Origin: Nonomuraea montanisoli
Lineage (GTDB): Bacteria > Actinomycetota > Actinomycetes > Streptosporangiales > Streptosporangiaceae
Reading direction: 5' to 3'
DNA length: 64,000 nt
NCBI RefSeq assembly: GCF_013363975.1
Contig: NZ_JABWGN010000019.1
Coordinates: 123,515 to 187,514 of the forward strand
Position numbers and translations under genes: made by a program. Under the pieces are notes generated by a model, which was given only the letters and a program-made list of their open reading frames with translations, made no database searches and was not told the origin of the DNA. This document shows positions 1 to 6,649 of the stretch, piece after piece (the first letter of the stretch is position 1; every line of letters starts with the position of its first letter).

Positions 1-1392
1 ACCCTCGCCACCATGCTCCGCGACCCGGCCACGGCGCCCTCCGGCCTGCGGCTGATCGTCGCCGCGGCCACGTTCGGCGTCGTGTGCGCGCTCGCGGTGA
101 TGGCGTTCCTGCCGGCGCTGCGCGGCGGCGCCGTGACCCGCAGCATGATCGCCGTGGGCGTCGTCGTGGCGCTCGCCACACTCGCGGCCGGCCTCCAGAC
201 GTTCACGCTGTCCGCGCTCCTGACGGGCGGCACGCGTCCCGGGGGCGCGCAGACGCTGGCGGGCATGCAGTACACCCAGGCGTTCGTCCAGGGGCGGCCG
301 GGCATGGGCGCGGCGGTGGCCACGCTGACGGGGCTCATCCTGGGCGTGCTCGGCCTCGTGGCCGCGGTCGTCGTGGTGGCGGCCGGGGTGCGGCTCTGGG
401 TCGCCCCGGGGGGCGAGAGCGTCTCCGGGGAGCCGTACGAGCCGGCGGAGGACACCGCCCCGCGCCAGGCCGTCCCGGCGGCGGGCGGGCACGGGTTCGG
501 GCCGGGCGGCGCCGGGGGTGGCGTGGCGTACGGGGCGGCGATGCCCGTCCCGGGCACGGAGCAGCCGGTGCCGTACGAGGCGCACCCGGGCACCATGGGC
601 ACGCCGGGAAGCGGCGCGCCGGAGAGCGGCGGGCGGGGAGTCTCGGTCGCCGGGCGGGCCGCGGGCATCGCCGCCCTGGTCGCCTACGCCGCCGCCGCCC
701 TCGTCCTCACCTGGCCGTGGCTCGCGGCTCTCACCCGGCCCTCCTCCGGGCCCGCCGGCCTGGCCACCCACGTCAACACGTGGGTTCCCGCCGTCGTCGG
801 CGCCCTGGTCTCGGTGGGCGTCGCCTACCTGGGCGCGCTGGGCATCGGCGGGCTGCGGCCGCTCGGCCGCCGCAGCGAGTGGCTGCTCCTGCTGTTCGCG
901 CCCTGGCTGTTCGTCGGGGTCGGGCCGCTCGGCGTGGCCGGCTGGACCGACATGCGCAACCTGGGGCTGATCGACACCTTCGTCGCCCTCGTGCCGCCCG
1001 TGCTGGTCAGCGTCCCCTGCCTGTTCCTGCTCACGCTGCTGTGCAAGGGCCTGGCCGAGCGGTCCGGAGGCGACTTCGTCGGCGGAGTCGTCAGGCCCTC
1101 CCTGCCCATGGCGGGCATCCTCGCGCTCGTCGTCACCCTGCTCAACGGCCAGGACCTCCTCTGGCCGCTCCTCGTCGTCCACGACCCCGGCCTGACCACC
1201 GCGCCGGCCACCCAGTTCCTCCAGCTCCGCCAGTACGGCGGCTGGCCCTCCGCCGGCCTGTCCACGCCGCTGCCGGTGATCCTGATCGCCCTGCTCGCGG
1301 CGGGGGCCGCCCAGCTCCTCTACCTCCACCGGCTGGCGCTGCGCGCCGGGGCGCCGGGGGCCGGCGCGCGCAACCCCGCCCCGGCTGCGTAG
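1..1392 (+). CDS. Permease-like polytopic membrane protein, 5' end outside the window
   Basis: The frame is open from base 1. An ATG lies at 13, but no ribosome binding site precedes it, so the gene probably starts upstream. About nine hydrophobic segments are visible: three in the first 130 residues, then a Gly/Pro-rich hydrophilic linker (about 130-210), then six more. Each half ends like a sugar ABC-transporter permease. The first half has LQTFTLSALLTGG followed by a long helix, resembling the MalF C-terminus. The second has GQDLLWPLLVV after a degenerate EAA-like loop, resembling MalG. My inference is a fused, diverged two-domain permease of binding-protein-dependent type. The EAA motif is poor, so an unrelated membrane protein remains possible. 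The acetyltransferase gene follows 11 bases after the stop. Confidence 0.6.
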   Translation, partial: TLATMLRDPATAPSGLRLIVAAATFGVVCALAVMAFLPALRGGAVTRSMIAVGVVVALATLAAGLQTFTLSALLTGGTRPGGAQTLAGMQYTQAFVQGRPGMGAAVATLTGLILGVLGLVAAVVVVAAGVRLWVAPGGESVSGEPYEPAEDTAPRQAVPAAGGHGFGPGGAGGGVAYGAAMPVPGTEQPVPYEAHPGTMGTPGSGAPESGGRGVSVAGRAAGIAALVAYAAAALVLTWPWLAALTRPSSGPAGLATHVNTWVPAVVGALVSVGVAYLGALGIGGLRPLGRRSEWLLLLFAPWLFVGVGPLGVAGWTDMRNLGLIDTFVALVPPVLVSVPCLFLLTLLCKGLAERSGGDFVGGVVRPSLPMAGILALVVTLLNGQDLLWPLLVVHDPGLTTAPATQFLQLRQYGGWPSAGLSTPLPVILIALLAAGAAQLLYLHRLALRAGAPGAGARNPAPAA

Positions 1393-1403
1393 GTTGTCAC
1401 CTT

Positions 1404-2567
1404 GTGGAGATTCGCGACCTGACCACCGACGACTACGACGACCTGTTGGACGTCCGCCGACGCTCGTTCGGGCCGGTACCTCCGGCCGAGCGCGAGAGCT
1501 GGCGCGCCCTCGTCCTCCCCGCCCTGAACGAGGGCCGCTACCTGGGCGTGTTCGAGGGCTCCCGGCTGGCCGGCGCGGCCCGGGTGCGGGCGTTCACCCA
1601 GTGGTGGCACGGCCGGCCGCAGCCCCTGGCGGGCGTGGCCGGCGTCACCGTCAACCCCGAGTACCGAGGGAAGGGCGTCGGCACGCGGCTCATGCGCGCC
1701 GTCGTCGAGCGGGCCGCCGGCCTGGGCGACGCGGTCTCCGCGCTCTACCCGGCCACCACCCCCGTCTACCGCGCCACCGGGTACGAGCACGCCGGCGCCC
1801 GGCACCTGGTCACCATCCCCACCGAGGCGTTGCGCGAGATCCGGCCGTCCGGCGACGTGCCGGTGCGCCGCATGGGCGCCGGTGACGCGGCGGAGGTCGT
1901 CGCGCTGCTGCACCGCCTGCACGGCGCGGCCCGTTCCTCCGGCCCGATCTCCTGGGACGAGCGCACCTGGGCCCACTGGCTGTCCCAGGAGGACGACTTC
2001 CTCTACCTGGCCCCCGACGGCTACGCCGTCTACCGCTGGGACGGCGACCGCATGCGCGTCGACAACCTCGTCGCCGGCTCGCCGGAGACCGCCCGGGCCC
2101 TGTGGTCGCTGGTCGGCTCCGCCTCCTCCGTCACCAAGACCGTCCTGGCCGTGGTCGCCCCGGACGACCCGGTCCTGTGGCTGCTGCGCGAACGCTCGGA
2201 GGAGCGGCTCACGGCGGTGCGCTGGATGTTCCGGGTCGTCGACGTGGAGGCGGCGGTGGAGCGCAGGGGCTTCCCGCCCGGGGCGGCGCTGGACGCCACC
2301 GTCGAGGTCGAGGACACCGTACGCGCCGGCAACACGGGGCGGTGGCGGCTCACGGTCGCGGACGGCAAGGGCACGGCCACGGCGCTCCCGGCCGGCGCGG
2401 GCTCCTTCGCCGGGCCCCGGCTGGGGATCAACGGGCTGTCCGCGCTCTACGCGGGGGTCCCGACGGTCACGCTGCGCCGCAGCGGCCTGCTGTCGGGGGA
2501 CGACTCCTGCGACGAGGCCCTGGACGCGGCCTTCGCGGCCCGGCCGTACATGCTGGACTACTTCTGA
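1404..2567 (+). CDS. Eis-type GNAT N-acetyltransferase
   Basis: This 387-residue protein is close to the usual Eis length of about 400. The N-terminal GNAT domain carries the acetyl-CoA loop RGKGVGTRL (about residue 90) and a VYRATGY segment. A second, degenerate GNAT domain follows, and the C-terminal third resembles the sterol-carrier-like domain of Eis. The protein ends in Phe, as mycobacterial Eis does, where the terminal carboxylate is the catalytic base. Eis enzymes acetylate amines on aminoglycosides, peptides or proteins; the substrate here is unknown. The start is GTG at 1404, 11 bases after the permease stop. No ATG lies nearby in frame and the first residues (VEIRDLTTDDYDDL) fit the family. 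Confidence 0.85.
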   Translation: MEIRDLTTDDYDDLLDVRRRSFGPVPPAERESWRALVLPALNEGRYLGVFEGSRLAGAARVRAFTQWWHGRPQPLAGVAGVTVNPEYRGKGVGTRLMRAVVERAAGLGDAVSALYPATTPVYRATGYEHAGARHLVTIPTEALREIRPSGDVPVRRMGAGDAAEVVALLHRLHGAARSSGPISWDERTWAHWLSQEDDFLYLAPDGYAVYRWDGDRMRVDNLVAGSPETARALWSLVGSASSVTKTVLAVVAPDDPVLWLLRERSEERLTAVRWMFRVVDVEAAVERRGFPPGAALDATVEVEDTVRAGNTGRWRLTVADGKGTATALPAGAGSFAGPRLGINGLSALYAGVPTVTLRRSGLLSGDDSCDEALDAAFAARPYMLDYF

Positions 2568-2589
2568 CAGAGCCTCCCGGCCCACTCAC

Positions 2590-2765
2590 GGCGGCGGGCT
2601 CCCGCCTGCGCCCGGCGGCGGCCCCCCGGCCTACTCGCGGCGGCGGCCTCCGTCCTGAGCCTGGCGGCGGCTTCCTGTCCTACGCCCGGCGGCGACCTTC
2701 CGTCCTGTGCGCGGGGGCGGCCTTTCGCCCTTCCCGGGGTGGCGGCCTTCCGTTCTGTCCGCGGC
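2590..2765. repeat. Imperfect GC-rich tandem repeat, about 24-26 bp unit
   Basis: About seven decaying copies of a unit beginning GGCGGCGG and continuing with a C/T-rich half start just after the acetyltransferase stop. All frames are open only because of composition. The rest of 2568-3084 holds no gene I can support; it ends in the ruvC promoter and SOS box. Confidence 0.6.
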
Positions 2766-3024
2766 TCTATCCGCGGGCTCTCTCTGCGGCGGTGGACTCG
2801 CGCCTCAGACCCGCCCACCGGGCCATGAGATGGCTCGTGACGGCTTCCGGAGCCGGGGGCGGCCCATGGTGGCCCGCAGGGGTGCGGGACGTCTGAGCAC
2901 GCCGGTGGGACACGCACACGTGGCCCCGCCGCACACAGGTGCCCCCCGCCCGGGGCACGCGGGCGTTTCCCGACGTCCGCGCGTTTCCCGGTGCGTGGGC
3001 ACGCCGGCCGGGGTAGAGTCTCCT

Positions 3025-3042
3025 GCCGAACACGTGTTCGGC
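3025..3042 (+). promoter_or_regulatory. LexA (SOS) box before ruvCAB
   Basis: A perfect 18-base palindrome, GCCGAACACGTGTTCGGC, matches the actinobacterial/Gram-positive SOS consensus CGAAC-N4-GTTCG at 3027-3040. It sits 42 bases before the ruvC start. A -10-like TAGAGT lies at 3014-3019, so the operator would overlap the transcription start. It therefore probably places ruvC-ruvA-ruvB under LexA. Confidence 0.85.
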
Positions 3043-3084
3043 GGGGAGCGGTGAGCCCCGAGGCGTACGGGCGGAGGCGCGAGG

Positions 3085-4104
3085 GTGCGAGTGATGGGCG
3101 TCGACCCGGGGCTGACCCGGTGCGGCGTCGGGGCGGTCGAGGGCCGTCCCGGCGCGCCGCTGAGCCTGCTGGCCGTCGGGGTGGTGCGCACCGGGGCCGA
3201 CGAGGAGCTGGGCGCGCGCCTGGTCGGCATCGAGGCCGGCATCGAGCAGTGGCTCGACGAGGTGCGTCCCGACGCCGTGGCGGTCGAGCGAGTCTTCAGC
3301 CAGCACAACGTCCGCACCGTCATGGGCACCGCCCAGGCCGCCGGCATCGCCGTGCTCTGCGCCGCCAGGCGCGGCCTGCCCGTCACCCTGCACACGCCGT
3401 CCGAGGTCAAGGCCGCGATCACCGGCAGCGGCACCGCCGACAAGAAGCAGATCGGCGCCATGGTCACCCGGCTGCTGCGGCTCAAGGAGATGCCCAAGCC
3501 GGCCGACGCCGCCGACGCCCTCGCCCTGGCCATCTGCCACGTGTGGCGCGGCGGCGCCCAGCACCGCCTGGCCCAGGCGATGGCCGGCGCCGCCCGTCCC
3601 GCCGCCTCGTCCCGCACCACCGGAGCCCGTACGGCCGGGGCCCGCACCGTCGGAGCGCGCACCCTCGGAGCCCGCATCAGCCCCGCCAGCACCCCCGAGG
3701 CCCGCACTCCCGAGGCCAGCACCCCTGAGGCCAGCACCCCCGAGGCCCGCACCAGTGAGGCCCGTACCTCCGGGGTCCGCACCACTGAAGCCCGCACCTC
3801 CGAGGCCCGTTCCGCTGTGACTCCCGTCCGCACGACTGAGACCCCCGCGAGCGGGACCGGGACCTCCGCCGACGGGGCCGGCGCCCCCGGCACCGGCGCG
3901 GACGCCGCGGGGCGTGCCATAGTGGCCCGCGCGGGCACCCCCGGCCGTGCCACCATGGCCGCCGGGACACCCGCCGCCGGAGCCCCCTCCGGCGCGCCCG
4001 CGACGCACCAGCAGGGCGACCCGGGCAGGGCCGCCGACAAGGCGCAGGGCAAGGCGCAGGGCAAGGCCCCGGCGAAGACTCCGGAGAAGGACGTGACACC
4101 GTGA
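3085..4104 (+). CDS. ruvC: Holliday junction endonuclease RuvC with repetitive C-terminal tail
   Basis: RuvC is the dimeric nuclease that cuts Holliday junctions held by RuvAB. The catalytic acids are visible: D7 (VDPGL), E68 (AVERVF), D141 and D144 (PADAADALALAICH). The RuvC fold ends near residue 170, the usual family length being 160-190. The protein then runs to 339 residues through an Ala/Thr/Pro/Glu tail of five-residue repeats such as ARTPE, ASTPE and ARTSE, encoded by 15-base units at about 3600-3830. The tail is probably disordered. The start is GTG at 3085 with GGAGG seven bases upstream. The stop overlaps the ruvA start as GTGA. Confidence 0.96.
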   Translation: MRVMGVDPGLTRCGVGAVEGRPGAPLSLLAVGVVRTGADEELGARLVGIEAGIEQWLDEVRPDAVAVERVFSQHNVRTVMGTAQAAGIAVLCAARRGLPVTLHTPSEVKAAITGSGTADKKQIGAMVTRLLRLKEMPKPADAADALALAICHVWRGGAQHRLAQAMAGAARPAASSRTTGARTAGARTVGARTLGARISPASTPEARTPEASTPEASTPEARTSEARTSGVRTTEARTSEARSAVTPVRTTETPASGTGTSADGAGAPGTGADAAGRAIVARAGTPGRATMAAGTPAAGAPSGAPATHQQGDPGRAADKAQGKAQGKAPAKTPEKDVTP

Positions 4105-4721
4105 TCGCATCAGTGGCCGGCCGGGTCGCCGCCGTCACGCCCCACGGCGCCGTGATCGAGGTCGGCGGCGTCGGCGTCCTCACCCACTGCACGCCCGGCA
4201 CCCTCGCCCGGCTCAGGGTCGGCGAGGAGACCCGCCTCGCCACCTCGCTGGTGGTGCGCGAGGAGTCCCTCACCCTGTTCGGGTTCGCCACCGAGGACGA
4301 GCGGGCCGTGTTCGAGCTGCTCCAGACGGCCAGCGGCGTCGGGCCCAAGCTGGCCCTGGCCATGCTCGCCGTCCACACCCCCGACGCGCTGCGCGTCGCC
4401 GTCGCCGCCGCCGACCTCAAGGCCCTCACCAAGGTCCCCGGCATCGGGCAGAAAGGGGCCCAGCGCATCGTGCTGGAGCTCAAGGACCGCCTCGGCACGC
4501 CCGACGCGGCCCTCGACGCCGCGCTCAACGGCGACCGTCCCGCTCCGCTCTGGCGCGAGCAGGTCCACTCCGGTCTCGTGGGCCTCGGCTACTCCGCCAA
4601 GGACGCCGACGAGGCCGTCCTCGCCGTCGAGCCGCAGGCCGAGGCCGACACCGCCGAGGGCCGCGAGCCGCAGGTCGCCGCGCTGCTCAAGTCCGCACTG
4701 CGCGCCCTGAGCGTCCGATGA
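4101..4721 (+). CDS. ruvA: Holliday junction branch-migration protein RuvA
   Basis: RuvA forms the tetramer that binds four-way junction DNA and loads RuvB. The 206-residue protein has an N-terminal OB-fold (residues 1-62) and two helix-hairpin-helix motifs, ASGVGPKLALAML and VPGIGQKGAQRIV. A flexible linker and the C-terminal RuvB-binding helices (from about 155) follow. Length is typical. The GTG start overlaps the ruvC stop by four bases, so translation is probably coupled. Confidence 0.97.
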   Translation: MIASVAGRVAAVTPHGAVIEVGGVGVLTHCTPGTLARLRVGEETRLATSLVVREESLTLFGFATEDERAVFELLQTASGVGPKLALAMLAVHTPDALRVAVAAADLKALTKVPGIGQKGAQRIVLELKDRLGTPDAALDAALNGDRPAPLWREQVHSGLVGLGYSAKDADEAVLAVEPQAEADTAEGREPQVAALLKSALRALSVR

Positions 4722-4729
4722 CCCCACGA

Positions 4730-4870
4730 CCGCCCACCTCGCCGACGGGTCACCGGGCCCGCCCGGCCGCCCACCAGGCACCCTCCCAGCCGCCCTCCCG
4801 CCAGGCCCACCCGCCCTCCCGCCAGGCACCCTCCCACCCGCCTACCCGCCGCGCGGCTTCCCGCCCGGAC
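4730..4870. repeat. C-rich imperfect repeat between ruvA and ruvB
   Basis: CCCTCCCGCCAGGC-type units recur at roughly 21-27 base spacing directly after the ruvA stop. A 75-codon frame from ATG 4718 overlaps the ruvA stop, but it is Pro/Arg/Ser low complexity and I do not call it a gene. Confidence 0.5.
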
Positions 4871-4973
4871 GGGAAGCCCGCGTGTGCCGTACTCTCGCAG
4901 GACCCGCGCACCCGGCACGGCGCGGAGCGGAGGGGCAGAGCGTGAGGGGGCAGAGCGTGAGGGGGACGCGGAA

Positions 4974-6005
4974 GTGAGCCTGGAGCGGGACCTCGTGTCG
5001 CCCGACGCCGAAGGCGACGAGCTGCAGATCGAGGCGGCCCTGCGCCCCAAGCGGCTGGGCGAGTTCATCGGCCAGGGCCGCGTGCGCGAGCAGCTCTCCC
5101 TCGTCCTGGAGAGCGCCCTGCGCCGCAGCCGGCCGCCCGACCACGTGCTGATGAGCGGATCGCCCGGACTCGGCAAGACGACACTGGCTATGATCATCGC
5201 GGCCGAGCTGAGCGCCCCGCTCCGCATCACCTCGGGCCCCGCCCTGGAGCGGGCCGGTGACCTGGCGGCCATCCTGTCGACGCTGGCCGAGGGCGAGGTG
5301 CTGTTCATCGACGAGATCCACCGGATGGCCCGGCCCGCCGAGGAGATGCTCTACCTCGCCATGGAGGACTTCCGGGTCGACATCGTGGTCGGCAAGGGGC
5401 CCGGCGCGACCGCCATCCCGCTCGACATCGCGCCGTTCACGCTCGTCGGCGCCACCACCCGCGCCGGCCTGCTGCCCGCGCCGCTGCGCGACCGCTTCGG
5501 CTTCACCGCGCACATGGACTTCTACGAGGTGGACGAGCTGGAGCAGGTGCTGGACCGCTCGTCGCGGCTGCTCGGCGTGACCCTGCCGCCGGAGGGCGCG
5601 CACGAGATCGCCCGTCGCTCGCGCGGCACGCCCCGCATCGCCAACCGGCTGCTGCGCCGGGTCCGTGACTTCGCCGACGTGCGCGCCGACGGCGTCATCG
5701 ACCGCGACGTCGCCTCCGCCGCGCTCGACCTGTACGAGGTCGACGCCGAAGGGCTCGACCGGCTCGACCGGGCGGTGCTCGGCGTGCTGCTGCGCAAGTT
5801 CGGCGGCGGACCGGTGGGCCTGTCCACGCTGGCCGTGGCCGTGGGGGAGGAGCCCGAGACCGTCGAGGTGGTCGCCGAGCCGTTCCTCGTCCGGCAGGGA
5901 CTGCTGGCCAGGACCCCGCGCGGCCGGGTCGCGACCGCCTCGGCCTGGCATCATCTGGGAATGACCCCGCCCCCGGACGCCTTCGGAGCGGCACATTTCG
6001 CCTGA
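4974..6005 (+). CDS. ruvB: Holliday junction branch-migration ATPase RuvB
   Basis: RuvB is the hexameric AAA+ motor that drives branch migration with RuvA. Visible are the Walker A GSPGLGKTT (about residue 61), Walker B FIDEIHRM, the sensor GATTRAG, the arginine-finger region PLRDRFG, and the C-terminal winged helix ending in ATASAWHHLGM. The start chosen is GTG 4974 (VSLERDLVSP), giving 343 residues, normal for the family. The longer frame upstream is low complexity, and a duplicated GGGGCAGAGCGTGAG precedes the start. This is the third gene of the SOS operon. Confidence 0.96.
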   Translation: MSLERDLVSPDAEGDELQIEAALRPKRLGEFIGQGRVREQLSLVLESALRRSRPPDHVLMSGSPGLGKTTLAMIIAAELSAPLRITSGPALERAGDLAAILSTLAEGEVLFIDEIHRMARPAEEMLYLAMEDFRVDIVVGKGPGATAIPLDIAPFTLVGATTRAGLLPAPLRDRFGFTAHMDFYEVDELEQVLDRSSRLLGVTLPPEGAHEIARRSRGTPRIANRLLRRVRDFADVRADGVIDRDVASAALDLYEVDAEGLDRLDRAVLGVLLRKFGGGPVGLSTLAVAVGEEPETVEVVAEPFLVRQGLLARTPRGRVATASAWHHLGMTPPPDAFGAAHFA

Positions 6006-6011
6006 TTACAG

Positions 6012-6080
6012 AACGGTTGCAACCGTTTCGAATGGGGAACTTCCCCGCGCGGCGAAACGCTGCCTCGTTGCCGCGTTTCG
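6012..6080. promoter_or_regulatory. Cluster of inverted repeats between ruvB and yajC
   Basis: Three dyads are packed into 69 bases: a perfect 16-base palindrome AACGGTTGCAACCGTT (6012-6027), GGGGAACTTCCCC (about 6035-6047), and CGAAACGC/GCGTTTCG arms (6053-6060 and 6073-6080). They could terminate ruvB transcription or bind a regulator of the yajC promoter, whose -35 lies inside the last loop. Neither role is shown. Confidence 0.5.
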
Positions 6081-6097
6081 CAACAACGGCCTACACT
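6068..6097 (+). promoter_or_regulatory. Putative housekeeping-sigma promoter for yajC-secDF
   Basis: TTGCCG (6068-6073) and TACACT (6092-6097) are separated by 18 bases. They lie about 120 bases before the yajC start. Confidence 0.5.
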
Positions 6098-6218
6098 CCG
6101 TGGTTTGGCTGGCTGTGTAGGCTGACGGGCTGAGCGGCGCGGCCCCGGAGGCACAGCCCGGAATTTCCGGCGCGACGCCGGTGTCAACTTCTTGTACGAA
6201 GATGGAAGGTCGCCCCAT

Positions 6219-6605
6219 ATGAACACGGGTCAACTCACGAGTATCCTGCCGCTGATTCTTCTGGTGGTGGTGTTCTACTTCCTGCTGATTCGTCCGCAGC
6301 GCAAGCGTCAGCAGGAAGCGGCTCAGATGCAGAACAGCCTGACCCCCGGGGCGCGCGTGATGACGACGACGGGCCTGTTCGGCACCGTGGTCGCGGTGGA
6401 GAATGAGGACGTGGTCCTCGAGGTGGCTCCCGGGATCGAGACCCGGTGGGTGAAGGCCGCGATCGGGCGTGTCGTCACCCCTGGCGAGCCGGTGGCCGAC
6501 GAACCCCAGGCGGACGACGTGTCCGACGCCGTCGAGACGGACAAGGACGGCACGACCGGCACCGCCACCGAGCGCAACGACGGCCAGGACACCAGCAAGT
6601 CCTGA
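6219..6605 (+). CDS. yajC: Preprotein translocase subunit YajC
   Basis: YajC is a small single-span accessory of the SecDF complex. The 128-residue protein has an N-terminal transmembrane helix (about residues 7-25) ending in LLIRPQRKRQ, the family signature. A small beta domain with GLFGTVVAV and an acidic Ser/Thr-rich tail follow. The start is ATG 6219 with GGAAGG ten bases upstream; an in-frame TTG at 6192 has no ribosome site. secD follows after 44 bases. Confidence 0.93.
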   Translation: MNTGQLTSILPLILLVVVFYFLLIRPQRKRQQEAAQMQNSLTPGARVMTTTGLFGTVVAVENEDVVLEVAPGIETRWVKAAIGRVVTPGEPVADEPQADDVSDAVETDKDGTTGTATERNDGQDTSKS

Positions 6606-6649
6606 TTAGGCTTCTGCGACAAACCTCTATCCGAAAGAACTGACGACCA

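Noticed and set aside
84..2567. Long open frame of 827 codons covering the permease-like gene
   Set aside because: Only the part from GTG 1404 has recognisable protein character; upstream it is an Arg/Gly/Ala-rich shadow of the permease gene.
3600..3830. Frameshift as the cause of the RuvC tail
   Set aside because: Units are 15 bases, so the frame is kept, and the tail stops in a normal overlap with ruvA.
4718..4945. 75-codon frame overlapping the ruvA stop
   Set aside because: Pro/Arg/Ser low complexity derived from a DNA repeat, with no domain and no ribosome site.
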